Assembly (NCBI GenBank): GCA_938010385.1
Contig: CALLVD010000077.1
Location: 1-45,997 of the forward strand
Origin: an uncultured Robiginitomaculum sp.
GTDB lineage: Bacteria > Pseudomonadota > Alphaproteobacteria > Caulobacterales > Maricaulaceae
Length of the DNA stretch: 45,997 bases
Reading direction: 5' to 3'
The translations under genes were made by a program, and so were the position numbers. Shown here in pieces: positions 19,269 to 28,237 of the stretch. The stretch's first letter is position 1; every line of letters starts with the position of its first letter. The notes under the pieces were generated by a model that worked only from the letters and a program-made list of their open reading frames with translations, did not search any database and was not told where the DNA came from.

Positions 19269-20969
19269 TCATGCAAGTCCAACGATTTCGCCGTTTTCAT
19301 CCAAACCGATATCCAGCGCCGCCGGATGCTTGGGCAATCCCGGCATCCGCATGATAGATCCGCAGACCGCAACAACAAAACCGGCGCCGGCATTCAGCGT
19401 CGCTTCTCGCACTTCAACCGTATGGCCGGACGTTGCGCCGAGCTTGCTTGCGTCGGTCGAAAAGCTGCTTTGGGTCTTGGCAATGCAAATCGGCAAATGG
19501 CCAAAGCCCATTTTCTCAATCTCACGGAACGATTTGGCGGCATCGGCGGATATTGCAATATCTTGAGCGCGGTAAATCTTTGTCGCGACCTTGCGCACCT
19601 TCTCTTTCAGCGAGTCGCCGTCATCATACATAAGTGTGACCGTCGGCGCCGGTTTTTCAAGCTCGGCTTTGACGGCCTTGGCCAAATCTTTGGCCCCTTC
19701 CCCGCCTTGCGCCCAATGGCGGGCCACCACCATTTGCACGTTTTCAGCATCGCAGATCGCTTTGATGGCCGCGATTTCTTCGTCCGTGTCGTGGACAAAG
19801 TGATTGACGGAGACAATCGGATTGACGCCGAATTTTTTCAGGTTCTGGATATGGCGCTCAACATTTACGCAGCCTGCCTTCACCGCTTCAACATTGGCCG
19901 GGCCAAGATCGGATTTCGATACGCCGCCCTGCATTTTCATAGCGCGTACCGTGCAGACCAATACAACCGCGTCAGGACGCAAGCCGGATTGGCGGCATTT
20001 GATATCAAGGAATTTCTCCGCGCCTAAATCCGCGCCAAAACCCGCTTCCGTAACCACAACATCAGAGAGCTTCAGCGCCGTTTGCGTCGCGACCACAGAG
20101 TTGCAGCCATGGGCGATATTGGCAAAGGGGCCGCCATGAATAAACGCCATATTATGCTCGATAGATTGCACAAGGTTGGGCTGAAACGCGTCTTTGAGCA
20201 GGACCGTCACAGCGCCGTCTGCGCCAATGTCGCGAACCGTGACCGGCTTGCGCTTGTGTGTCTTGGCCACGATGATATCGCCGATCCGCTTTTGCAGGTC
20301 TTTAAGATCCGTCGCGAGGCAGAAGATGGCCATAATCTCGGACGCCACCGTAATATCAAACCCGTCCTGGCGCACCACGCCTTGTGTCGGGCCGCCCATG
20401 CCGATGACGATATCGCGCAGGACGCGGTCATTCATATCGACAACCCGGCGCCACGTAATACGGCGCGGGTCAATGTCAAGCGGATTGCCCCACTGAATTG
20501 AATTATCCAGCATGGCCGAGATTAGGCTGTGCGCAGACGTGATGGCGTGGAAATCGCCGTTAAAATGCAGATTGATATCTTCCATAGGCAGCACTTGCGC
20601 GCGTCCGCCGCCCGCCGCGCCGCCTTTCATACCGAAACACGGACCCAGAGACGGCTCGCGCAGGCAGACCATAGATTGAACGCCAATCAGGTTCAGTCCG
20701 TCGTTCAGGCCCACGGAAGTCGTGGTTTTCCCCTCACCTGCCGGGGTCGGCGTAACCGCCGTGACCAAGACCAGCTTGCCGTTCGGCTTGTCTTTGAGCG
20801 AGGCAATATAGTCTAAAGACACTTTGGCTTTAAAATGGCCGTACGGCACGAGCGCTTCGGGCGGAATACCGAAACTGCTTTGCGCCAGCGGCAGGAGCGG
20901 CTTCATTTTCGCCGCGCGGGCAATGTCGATATCAGCAGCGCCCGGAGCCGGAAGATTGTCTTGAGTCAT
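19269..20969 (-). CDS. fhs: Formate-tetrahydrofolate ligase
   Basis: Fhs interconverts formate plus THF plus ATP with 10-formyl-THF; in one-carbon oxidation it runs towards formate and makes ATP. The 566-residue length is typical. The P-loop-like [12 protein letters not shown] lies at 73-84, followed by [53 protein letters not shown] and a C-terminal region with [19 protein letters not shown]. It is the first gene of the minus-strand corrinoid operon and has a roughly 90-nt leader with two predicted hairpins. Together with FdsABG it would complete oxidation of methyl groups; FolD is not in the window. Confidence 0.97.
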   Translation of the reverse strand: MTQDNLPAPGAADIDIARAAKMKPLLPLAQSSFGIPPEALVPYGHFKAKVSLDYIASLKDKPNGKLVLVTAVTPTPAGEGKTTTSVGLNDGLNLIGVQSMVCLREPSLGPCFGMKGGAAGGGRAQVLPMEDINLHFNGDFHAITSAHSLISAMLDNSIQWGNPLDIDPRRITWRRVVDMNDRVLRDIVIGMGGPTQGVVRQDGFDITVASEIMAIFCLATDLKDLQKRIGDIIVAKTHKRKPVTVRDIGADGAVTVLLKDAFQPNLVQSIEHNMAFIHGGPFANIAHGCNSVVATQTALKLSDVVVTEAGFGADLGAEKFLDIKCRQSGLRPDAVVLVCTVRAMKMQGGVSKSDLGPANVEAVKAGCVNVERHIQNLKKFGVNPIVSVNHFVHDTDEEIAAIKAICDAENVQMVVARHWAQGGEGAKDLAKAVKAELEKPAPTVTLMYDDGDSLKEKVRKVATKIYRAQDIAISADAAKSFREIEKMGFGHLPICIAKTQSSFSTDASKLGATSGHTVEVREATLNAGAGFVVAVCGSIMRMPGLPKHPAALDIGLDENGEIVGLA

Positions 20970-20977
20970 GTAAAATA

Positions 20978-21071
20978 CGGCGTCGCCGCTCCCATTAGTT
21001 CAGTAATAGTACAGGGCCGGAATCGGCCATATCCATTACTTATTCTTATGCTTCGCGGTCTGTAAATTATA
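20978..21071 (-). promoter_or_regulatory. Promoter and structured leader of fhs
   Basis: On the minus strand a perfect TATAAT (21071-21066) could serve as -10, though no good -35 was found. The predicted leader then folds as two hairpins. At 21040-21002, AGTAAT pairs with ATTACT around an inner GGCCG/CGGCC stem with an ATTC loop. At 20988-20978 lies CGGCGACGCCG. The best Shine-Dalgarno, GGGAG at 20993-20989, is 19 nt from the ATG, too far unless the second hairpin loops out the 11 nt between. No known riboswitch was recognised. The remainder of 20970-21188 also holds the DUF1289 promoter. Confidence 0.4.
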
Positions 21072-21188
21072 GAAAATTTTGCGCAGTTTGCCTTATAGAC
21101 ATAATAATTAAACCAAATAGTCAGACCGACGCTTGCAAGCACACGCTGTAATCTCATATGCATAGCGAAACCAAAACAAGAGAGACCT

Positions 21189-21488
21189 ATGGCCGACCCG
21201 ACCGATGAAGAGCTGAGCATAGAGCCGGATGACAGTCCTTGCGTGCTGATTTGCTCTATGGAGCGTGAAAGCGGATTGTGTTTTGGATGTGGGCGCAGCG
21301 CGCAGGAAATTGCCTCGTGGACCTTAATTTCCAAAGAAGAGCGCGCCGAGGTGCTCAAAGAATTACCGGCACGCCTGCCGCCTTTGCGCGAAATTTTAGA
21401 GCAGCGCCGCGCTAAACGCCGGGTCAATAAGCGCGGATCGCGCGGACGCGGCGGCCCGCCGCCTGCGCCGGGCGAAAGCGCAGGCTAG
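21189..21488 (+). CDS. DUF1289 small cysteine-motif protein
   Basis: The 99-residue protein has the DUF1289 pattern SPC...C...C.GCGRS..EI..W: Cys18, Cys22, Cys31 and Cys34 (SPCVLICSM, GLCFGCGRSAQEIASW). The family is common in proteobacteria and its function is unknown; a small zinc or iron-sulfur fold is likely. The C-terminal third is basic and Gly/Pro-rich (QRRAKRRVNKRGSRGRGG), predicted disordered. GAGAG lies six nt before the ATG. It diverges from fhs, and its TAG stop shares a CTAG tetranucleotide with the stop of the convergent MFS gene. Confidence 0.85.
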   Translation: MADPTDEELSIEPDDSPCVLICSMERESGLCFGCGRSAQEIASWTLISKEERAEVLKELPARLPPLREILEQRRAKRRVNKRGSRGRGGPPPAPGESAG

Positions 21489-22747
21489 TTATAACCTGCT
21501 TTTTTCGACGTTTTCCCTTGCCGCTTACGAATGCGCGGATCCATGCGCATAATAAGGTTCATGGCGCGCGGACGGGCCATTGAAACATACTCACTGTGCT
21601 CTTGCGGCGCTTTGCGCCGGGTGATGCGATACAGCGCATAAATGACCAGTAGGCTGTGCACGCCGGCCGTAAAGGCAAACATTGTTGACGGCCCAAACTG
21701 CGCCATGAATATTGGCGCCAGAGACGGCCCGATGACCGATCCGATACCGTAGATTAAAAGCAGCGCGCCGCTGATCGCGACAAAATCATTGGGCCCCGCA
21801 AAATCGTTGGCATGCGCCGCGCACAGGCCATAGAGCTGCATCGCGAATATGCCATACAGCGCCGCGCCGATGAGCAGCATGGTTTGAGATTGCGGGGCAA
21901 ATTGCCATAAAAACAGCCCCGCTCCGATACCGCCGAACGCCACGACCACCATCATTTCGCGGCGGCCCAGCTTGTCTGATAAAAAGCCGACCGGCCATTG
22001 CAACAGCGCGCCCGTCGCGATGGTCGCACTCATAAAGGTTGAGACCATAACAATGGGATAGCCGAGCTGCTGCACAAAGACCGGCGCAACACCCCAAAAC
22101 GCGCCATTGGCCATGCCCACAGCCAAACACCCGGCAGCCGCGAGCGGCGATGTCTTGACCAGTTTTCTGATATTCAGGCTCGTCTGCGTGACTTGGGTCG
22201 GGGCCTTGGACGCAGACAAAGAAATCGGGAAAATCGCCAAACAGATACAAATAGCCACCAGCGAGAACAGCACAAATTCAGACGGCGGGGCAAGATTAAG
22301 CATGAATTGCCCGGCCGTCACGGCCGTCAAATCAATCATACGATAAATCGATAAGATTTGCCCGCGCTGCGCGTTTGGGGCCTGCTCATTAATCCAGCTC
22401 TCAATCAGCATATACAGACCGGCGAAGCTGATGCCGGTCAGCAAGCGCAGCACAACCCAAACCGGGATATTGACAAAGATTACATGAGATAAAACGCAGG
22501 CCGCCGTCAGAGCCGAGAGCGCCGCGAAAACGCGAACATGCCCGACCCGCTTCACCAGTTTCGGGGTTAAAACACATCCGCCGATAAAGCCGGCAAAATA
22601 GGCCGAGGTCAAAAACCCGATGGCCTCAACCGGAAAGCCTTCAATCTGCGCGCGAACGGCCACAAGGGTCGATAGCAGCCCACCGCCGGCCAACAAAATT
22701 GCCGCTGATATCAGCAAAGCGCCGACAGATTGGAGGACAGATTTCAT
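21485..22747 (-). CDS. MFS transporter, YcaD-like
   Basis: This 420-residue inner-membrane protein has the alternating hydrophobic pattern of a 12-helix major facilitator. The loop 2-3 region reads TPKLVKRVGHVRVFAAL, helix 4-5 has RLLTGISFAGLYMLIESWIN and QRGQILSIYRM, and the second half repeats the motif A signature as GFLSDKLGRREMM. The ESW and RG-x-x-L-S-I-Y elements resemble the YcaD branch, whose substrates are unknown. The start is set at ATG 22747, directly before the first helix; a TTG at 22765 would add six residues. The C-terminus is a long basic tail (RIRKRQGKTSKKAGYN). No clear Shine-Dalgarno is visible. A link with the one-carbon genes cannot be shown. Confidence 0.85.
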   Translation of the reverse strand: MKSVLQSVGALLISAAILLAGGGLLSTLVAVRAQIEGFPVEAIGFLTSAYFAGFIGGCVLTPKLVKRVGHVRVFAALSALTAACVLSHVIFVNIPVWVVLRLLTGISFAGLYMLIESWINEQAPNAQRGQILSIYRMIDLTAVTAGQFMLNLAPPSEFVLFSLVAICICLAIFPISLSASKAPTQVTQTSLNIRKLVKTSPLAAAGCLAVGMANGAFWGVAPVFVQQLGYPIVMVSTFMSATIATGALLQWPVGFLSDKLGRREMMVVVAFGGIGAGLFLWQFAPQSQTMLLIGAALYGIFAMQLYGLCAAHANDFAGPNDFVAISGALLLIYGIGSVIGPSLAPIFMAQFGPSTMFAFTAGVHSLLVIYALYRITRRKAPQEHSEYVSMARPRAMNLIMRMDPRIRKRQGKTSKKAGYN

Positions 22748-22839
22748 AGCAAACCGGCGCTGCAACGGCCCGGGGAAATCCGGGCCTAAAATCGGTCTTT
22801 ATGGCGTCTTATCCGCGCCCGCAAGTCAGAAATGCGCGC

Positions 22840-22887
22840 CTATCGGTTAAAGATGAGATTTGCGATAATGACATAAGTAATGAACAT
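22840..22887 (-). CDS. Possible 15-residue hydrophobic peptide (tentative)
   Basis: On the minus strand an ATG at 22887 opens a 15-codon frame, MFITYVIIANLIFNR, closed by TAG at 22842-22840. AAAGG lies seven nt upstream, better than the ribosome site of the MFS gene that follows 92 nt later. The peptide is nearly all hydrophobic with a basic C-terminus, like single-pass mini-membrane proteins or leader peptides. It sits between a strong hairpin and the MFS gene, so it could be a leader that affects MFS expression. Chance cannot be excluded for so short a frame. Confidence 0.25.
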   Translation of the reverse strand: MFITYVIIANLIFNR

Positions 22888-22906
22888 GACAGTGCCTTTC
22901 GGTCAG

Positions 22907-22937
22907 GGGTGAGTGGCAATCTCTTAATGCCACACCC
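22907..22937 (-). terminator. Hairpin downstream of fdhD
   Basis: GTGGCA (22913-22918) pairs with TGCCAC (22928-22933), extended by GGGT (22907-22910) and ACCC (22934-22937), with a 2-nt GA bulge and a 9-nt loop. The 10-bp stem lies 113 nt after the fdhD stop and just before the tiny reading frame at 22887. There is no following U-run on the minus strand, so it is either a Rho-assisted end, an RNA-stabilising 3' structure or a leader element. The rest of 22938-23050 holds a direct repeat CGTCTGCCGCA (22963-22973, 22981-22991) and no recognisable gene. Confidence 0.4.
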
Positions 22938-23050
22938 GTCACGCATTGACCGTGATTAAGCCCGTCTGCCGCAGTCTGCGCGTCTGCCGCACGGCAATAA
23001 GGCTTACATTAGGCGTGTTTGTCGAATTTTTATCCTTGAGCAGATAACAA

Positions 23051-23833
23051 TCAAGACAGCCGGACCACACTCTCCCCGGCGCGGGCGTAAACGGCCATGC
23101 CGGCCTCAGCCGCCTTTCGCAAAGCAAACCCGGTCGGCGCGGATATGCTGACGAGGCTGCTGATTCCGCGTTTGGCCGCTTTTTCAATGATCTCATAAGA
23201 GCAGCGCGAGGACATGACGACAAAGCCTTCGGATGCCGGCCTATCGGCGAGCGCCATGGCGCCGAGCAGTTTGTCCAGCGCCGTATGCCGGCCCACATCT
23301 TCACGGGTCATGACGATATGACCGGACGGGTCACTCCAAGCCGCAGCGTGGACGGTGCGGGTTTGCGCGTTCAGCGGTTGATGCGCCGCGAGCCCGGCGA
23401 GGGCTTTGGCGTAAACCGCCGAGTCAATCTCTTGCGGGGCGACTTTGGGCAAAACCTTAAACAGCGTGTCGGCGTTTTCCAAACCGCAAAGTCCGCAGGA
23501 CGCGCTGCCGACCATATTGCGGCGGCGGGCGGTAAGGTCCAAACGCTCCAGCGCGTCCTCGCTGATTTTAAAGCGAAGATCTGCGCCCTGCTCTGATAAA
23601 ATTATGTCGAGGGATTTGATATCGCTGACGGATTTCACGACCTCTTCGGTCAGAGAAAAACCGGTCCCGAAATCAACCAAATCCTGCGGCGTGCCCATAA
23701 TGACGGCGTAGTTGCGCCGGTTATAGGATAGGGCAATCGGGACTTCTTCGGCGATTTGCCAGCTTTCGCCCCCGGCTAATGATACGGGCGAGGCGACGGC
23801 GCGCGTCTCCCCTCGCCGCGTAACGTCGAACAT
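23051..23833 (-). CDS. fdhD: Formate dehydrogenase accessory sulfurtransferase FdhD (FdsC)
   Basis: FdhD delivers sulfur to the molybdenum bis-PGD cofactor so that formate dehydrogenase becomes active. The 260-residue protein contains the catalytic pair Cys113 and Cys116 (GSASCGLCG), the N-terminal EEVPIALSYNRR and YAVIMGTPQDLVDFGTGF, and the late HIVMTREDVGRHTALDKLLG and VMSSRCSYEIIEKAA motifs. It is the last gene of the fds operon, starting 2 nt after the end of fdsA. Many fds operons carry a small fdsD gene next to this one; none is visible in the 285 nt that follow. Confidence 0.95.
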   Translation of the reverse strand: MFDVTRRGETRAVASPVSLAGGESWQIAEEVPIALSYNRRNYAVIMGTPQDLVDFGTGFSLTEEVVKSVSDIKSLDIILSEQGADLRFKISEDALERLDLTARRRNMVGSASCGLCGLENADTLFKVLPKVAPQEIDSAVYAKALAGLAAHQPLNAQTRTVHAAAWSDPSGHIVMTREDVGRHTALDKLLGAMALADRPASEGFVVMSSRCSYEIIEKAAKRGISSLVSISAPTGFALRKAAEAGMAVYARAGESVVRLS

Positions 23834-23835
23834 AA

Positions 23836-26685
23836 TTATTCAGCCGGCTCGATTTGGCGATAGGCGTCAAGCTCGCGCTCATAATCCATCTGCCAATCGG
23901 ATTTATGGTTGGCGGGCGAGACGGAAACCGCAGTCACTTTGTACTCCGGACAAGAGGTTTGCGGGTCTGTGTTCTCTGTCGTGATGACATTCGCGCCCGT
24001 ATCGGGATGATGAAAGGTGGTGTAGACCACGCCCGGCGCCATGCGCGAAGAATGCACGGCGCGAAGCGTAATCTCGCCTTTGCGCGATTTCAGCGATACC
24101 CATTGACCGTCCGCCACGCCTTGCGCTTGCGCGTCGCTCGGGTGGATTTCCAAAACGTCTTCTTCCCACCACAGATTATTCTCTGTGCGGCGGGTCTGCG
24201 CACCCACATTATATTGCGATAAAATCCGGCCCGTGGTCAGAATCAGCGGGAAGCGGCGATTGGTTTTTTCCGGCGTCGGAATGTATTCCGTCGGTACAAA
24301 CTTGCCTTTGCCGCGCACAAACTCGCCGACATGCATAATCTCTGCGCCGTCCGGATTGTCATCATTAACCGGCCATTGCAGCGAGCCCGCCGCGTCCAGC
24401 ACGTCAAAGCTGACATTGGCAAAGCTTGGCGTCAGATCGGCAATTTCGTCCATAATCTGTGATGAGCTTGTAAAGCCCATTTCAATGCCCAGAGCGCGGC
24501 CTAAATCTTGAGTGACTTCCCATTCCTGTTTGCCGGTCGCGCTTTCCATGACCGGGCGCACGCGGTTAATGCGGCGCTCGGCATTGATGAAGGTGCCGTC
24601 TTTTTCCAAAAACGATGTGCCGGGCAAGAAGACATGCGCAAAGCGCGCGGTTTCATTTAAGAACAAATCTTGGACAATCAGAATGTCGAGAGATTTCAGC
24701 GCCGCCTCAACATGTTTGATATTCGGATCGGACTGCGCCACGTCTTCGCCTTGAATATACATGCCTTTATAATTCCCGGCGCAGGCTTCATCAAACATGT
24801 TCGGGATGCGGTAGCCCGGTTTACTGTCCAGCTGCGTGCCCCATTTGGTCTCAAACAGGCCGCGCGCCGCGTCATCACCGACCGGACGATAGCCAGACAG
24901 TTCGTGCGGGAAACTGCCCATATCGCAGGACCCTTGAACATTGTTTTGACCGCGCATCGGGTTTACGCCCACACCGGGGCGGCCGATATTGCCGGTCGCC
25001 ATCGCCAGATTGGCCATGCCCATGACCATCATAGAGCCTTGGCTGTGCTCTGTGACGCCAAGGCCGTAATATATGGCGGAATTGGGCGAGGTTGCATAGA
25101 GGCGCGCCGCCGCAATCAAATCATCTTTCGGCACGCCCGTAATGTCTGACACGCGCTCCGGTGAATTGGCCGGGTCTGCAATTTGCGCTTTCCAGGCTTC
25201 AAAGCTGACGCCTTCGCAGCGCTCTTTGATAAAATCTTCGTCCAGCAAGCCTTCAGTCAAAGCGATATGGGCCAGACCGTTTATCAGCGCGACATTTGTG
25301 CCGGGTTTAAGCTGCAAATGATAATCCGCTTCGATATGCGGCGTGCGCACCAAATCAATGGCGCGCGGGTCAGCGACGATTAACTTGGCTTTGCCTTTTC
25401 CGTCCAGACCGCGCAGGCGGCGCTTCATTTGGCTGCCGAAAACCGGATGCGCGTCTGTCGGATTAGAGCCGATAACGATGATGCAATCGGCGTCCATAAC
25501 GCTGTCAAAATTCTGCGTGCCGGCGCTTTCGCCGAAAGTTTGTTTTAAGCCATAGCCGGTCGGCGAATGACACACCCGCGCGCAGGTATCGACATTATTG
25601 TTGCCAAACCCCTGACGGATCAGCCGTTGCACCAACCACACTTCTTCGTTCGTGCAGCGCGACGAGGTAATGCCGCCAATAGCCTTAACGCCGTAATCGG
25701 CCTGAGCTTTTTTCAGCTTTTTCGCGGCGTAAGAATAAGCCTCTTCCCATGACACAACGCGCCACGGATCGGTGATGTTTTCACGGATCATCGGCTCTGT
25801 AATGCGGTCTTGATGGGTAGCATAACCGAAAGCAAACCGGCCTTTGACGCAAGAATGACCGTGATTGGCTTTGCCGTCTTTTTGCGGGACCATGCGGATT
25901 AGCTTGTCGCCTTTCAGCTCGGCCTTAAAGCTGCAGCCGACGCCGCAATAGGCGCAAGTTGTCAGAACGGTGCGATCCGGCATGCCGTCTTCGATAACGC
26001 TTTTTTCCTGCAAGCTGTCAGTCGGGCAAGCCTGAACGCAGGCGCCGCAAGACACGCACTCGCTCTCCATAAAGCCTTCATCCATAGAGGCGGCGATTTT
26101 GGATTTAAAGCCGCGACCCTCAACGGTCAGCGCCAACGTGCCCTGCACTTCATCACAAGCGCGCACGCATTTTGAGCAGACGATACATTTGCTTTCATCA
26201 AACACGAAATACGGATTTGAACTGTCGATTTCCGCGTTGAAATGATTTGCGCCCTCAAGGCCGTAAGGCACGGTATCCACGCCCACGGCCTGCACCATTT
26301 TATAAAGCTGATTATGCTCCCCGCCCGGATCGGAAAAGGCGTCGGCCGGATGGTCGGAGAGGTAAAGCTGCATCACGCCTTTGCGAATTTTGGCAATCTG
26401 ATCATCATGGGTCGTGACAATCATGCCGTCCTCTGACGGCGTCGTGCAGGAGGCGGGCGTGCCGCGCTTACCGTCAATTTTGCAAACGCAAAGCCGGCAA
26501 GAGCCGAACGCATCCAAATTATCAGAGGCGCAAAGTTTCGGGATGTCGATCCCGGCTTCGGCGGCCGCGCGCATGACGGACGTGCCTTCGGGCACGGATA
26601 TGGTCTGCCCGTCAATGGTCAGGGAAATGAGTTTTGACGATTTGACTTCCGGCGTGCCGAAATCTTTTTCGATTAAAATACCCAT
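23836..26685 (-). CDS. fdsA: NAD-dependent formate dehydrogenase alpha subunit (Mo bis-PGD)
   Basis: This 949-residue catalytic subunit oxidises formate to CO2. In order it has a [2Fe-2S] domain (Cys52, Cys63, Cys66, Cys80), two [4Fe-4S] ferredoxin motifs (Cys167/170/173/177 in CIVCSKCVRAC and Cys210/213/216/220 in CVSCGACVQAC), the cluster next to the cofactor (Cys244/247/251/279, TTCAYCGVGC), and the molybdopterin domains. The molybdenum ligand is Cys372 in ARVCHSPTG, so no selenocysteine is used. The ATG at 26685 has GGAG seven nt upstream, inside the end of fdsB; an in-frame ATG at 26730 would add 15 residues that do not look like the family. No signal peptide precedes it, so it is cytoplasmic. 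Confidence 0.96.
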   Translation of the reverse strand: MGILIEKDFGTPEVKSSKLISLTIDGQTISVPEGTSVMRAAAEAGIDIPKLCASDNLDAFGSCRLCVCKIDGKRGTPASCTTPSEDGMIVTTHDDQIAKIRKGVMQLYLSDHPADAFSDPGGEHNQLYKMVQAVGVDTVPYGLEGANHFNAEIDSSNPYFVFDESKCIVCSKCVRACDEVQGTLALTVEGRGFKSKIAASMDEGFMESECVSCGACVQACPTDSLQEKSVIEDGMPDRTVLTTCAYCGVGCSFKAELKGDKLIRMVPQKDGKANHGHSCVKGRFAFGYATHQDRITEPMIRENITDPWRVVSWEEAYSYAAKKLKKAQADYGVKAIGGITSSRCTNEEVWLVQRLIRQGFGNNNVDTCARVCHSPTGYGLKQTFGESAGTQNFDSVMDADCIIVIGSNPTDAHPVFGSQMKRRLRGLDGKGKAKLIVADPRAIDLVRTPHIEADYHLQLKPGTNVALINGLAHIALTEGLLDEDFIKERCEGVSFEAWKAQIADPANSPERVSDITGVPKDDLIAAARLYATSPNSAIYYGLGVTEHSQGSMMVMGMANLAMATGNIGRPGVGVNPMRGQNNVQGSCDMGSFPHELSGYRPVGDDAARGLFETKWGTQLDSKPGYRIPNMFDEACAGNYKGMYIQGEDVAQSDPNIKHVEAALKSLDILIVQDLFLNETARFAHVFLPGTSFLEKDGTFINAERRINRVRPVMESATGKQEWEVTQDLGRALGIEMGFTSSSQIMDEIADLTPSFANVSFDVLDAAGSLQWPVNDDNPDGAEIMHVGEFVRGKGKFVPTEYIPTPEKTNRRFPLILTTGRILSQYNVGAQTRRTENNLWWEEDVLEIHPSDAQAQGVADGQWVSLKSRKGEITLRAVHSSRMAPGVVYTTFHHPDTGANVITTENTDPQTSCPEYKVTAVSVSPANHKSDWQMDYERELDAYRQIEPAE

Positions 26686-26689
26686 AGTC

Positions 26690-28237
26690 TTACTCCGCTG
26701 CCTGTTTGGCATTTGGCCCGGCAAATTCATCCGGGAAGTTTTTCATGGCTGTGCGCACCGGCATGGGGGTCAGCCCGCCCATGGCGCAAAGGGACGCTTC
26801 TTCCATCAGGTCACACAAATCTTCGAGCACGTCGATATTCGCGGCCACATTGTCACCGGCAATAATCTTATCGAGCGTTTCTTTGCCGCGAACCGATCCG
26901 ATACGGCAGGGCGTGCATTTCCCGCACGACTCCAGCTCGCAAAATTCCATGGCATAGCGCGCCATTTTTGCCATGTCCGTGGTTTCATTATACACAACAA
27001 TGCCGCCGTGACCAATCATGCTGCCGGCCTCGGCGAGGCTCTCATAGCCCATGGCGACATCAAAATCATGGGGAGCCACATAGCCGCCGAGCGGGCCGCC
27101 GGCCTGAATGGCTTTAACGGATTTGCCTGAGTACGTCCCCCCGCCGAAATCTTCGATCAGCTCGCGCAAAGACACGCCGAACGCTTTTTCAATCAGCCCC
27201 CCGCGCGCCACGTCCCCGGCCAGTTGAAAGGGCTGCGTGCCGAGCGAGCGCCCCTGCCCGTAATCGGCATAGGCTTTCGCGCCGTTTGCCAGAATGTAAG
27301 GCACGCTGCCCAGGGTCAGCACATTATTGACGATGGTCGGCTTATCAAACAGTCCGGAAATGGCCGGGATAGGCGGCTTAACTTTGACCTGTCCGCGTTT
27401 GCCTTCAATGGATTCCAGCATAGAGCTTTCTTCGCCGCAAATATACGCCCCCGCGCCGACGCGAATAATCAGGTGGAAGTCCGTGCCGCTGCCTTTGATG
27501 TTATCGCCCAGCCAGCCTGCGCTTTCCATAATGTGAATGGCGCGGCGCATCGTCTTAATCGCGTGGGGATATTCGCTGCGGATATAGGCGTAACCGACCG
27601 TGGCCCCGATGGCGCGCGCGCCGATAATCATACCTTCAATCAGCGCGAACGGATCGCCTTCCATCAGCATGCGGTCGGCAAAGGTTCCGCTGTCGCCTTC
27701 ATCGGCATTGGCGCACATATATTTTTGCGCATTGTCCTGTGCCAGCGCCGTTTTCCATTTTATGCCGGTCGGGAAGCCCGCCCCGCCCCGTCCGCGCAGC
27801 CCGCTGTCGAGCACGGTTTGCACAATATCGTCCGGGCTCATGTTCAAGGCAGCTTTCAGGCCGGCCAAGCCGCCATGGGCCTCATAGTCAGCCAAATCAA
27901 GCGGGTCGATGACGCCGACGCGGGCAAAAGTCAGGCGTTCTTGCCGCGCGAAATAATCTATCTCTTCCGTCAGGCCGTGACCCAGAGCATGGTCTGCGCC
28001 GGTCAAAAATCCGGCGTCAAACAGGCTGTCCACATCATCCGCCGTGACCGGGCCGTATGCGACGCGCCCCTGCGGCGTTTCAACTTCGACTAAAGGCTCA
28101 AGATACAGCATACCGCGAGAGCCGTTGCGGATAATTTGCACATCGTTCCCGCCGCGCGCGGCGATGGCGTCGGCCACATCCTGCGCGCCGACCGAGAGAG
28201 CGGCGGCGTCAATGGGGATATAAACCTTCACGCTCAT
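26690..28237 (-). CDS. fdsB: Formate dehydrogenase beta subunit (FMN, NAD-binding)
   Basis: The beta subunit passes electrons from the alpha subunit's clusters to FMN and NAD, like NuoF of complex I. The 515-residue protein starts with a thioredoxin-like domain (about 1-110) and continues with the NuoF-like part: GLRGRGGAGFPTGIKWK for FMN/NADH, ANADEGDSGTFADR, YICGEESSMLESIEGKRG and the C-terminal [4Fe-4S] motif ESCGKCTPCRIG with a later Cys in EASLCAMGG. It overlaps fdsG by 4 nt and is followed 4 nt later by fdsA. Confidence 0.95.
   Translation of the reverse strand: MSVKVYIPIDAAALSVGAQDVADAIAARGGNDVQIIRNGSRGMLYLEPLVEVETPQGRVAYGPVTADDVDSLFDAGFLTGADHALGHGLTEEIDYFARQERLTFARVGVIDPLDLADYEAHGGLAGLKAALNMSPDDIVQTVLDSGLRGRGGAGFPTGIKWKTALAQDNAQKYMCANADEGDSGTFADRMLMEGDPFALIEGMIIGARAIGATVGYAYIRSEYPHAIKTMRRAIHIMESAGWLGDNIKGSGTDFHLIIRVGAGAYICGEESSMLESIEGKRGQVKVKPPIPAISGLFDKPTIVNNVLTLGSVPYILANGAKAYADYGQGRSLGTQPFQLAGDVARGGLIEKAFGVSLRELIEDFGGGTYSGKSVKAIQAGGPLGGYVAPHDFDVAMGYESLAEAGSMIGHGGIVVYNETTDMAKMARYAMEFCELESCGKCTPCRIGSVRGKETLDKIIAGDNVAANIDVLEDLCDLMEEASLCAMGGLTPMPVRTAMKNFPDEFAGPNAKQAAE

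Noticed and set aside
22963-22991. Direct repeat CGTCTGCCGCA as attachment or mobile-element scar
   Set aside because: Only two copies 18 nt apart, no integrase, transposase or tRNA near.
23836-26685. Selenocysteine in formate dehydrogenase
   Set aside because: The metal ligand position is encoded as cysteine (ARVCHSPTG) and no in-frame TGA or SECIS-like need arises.
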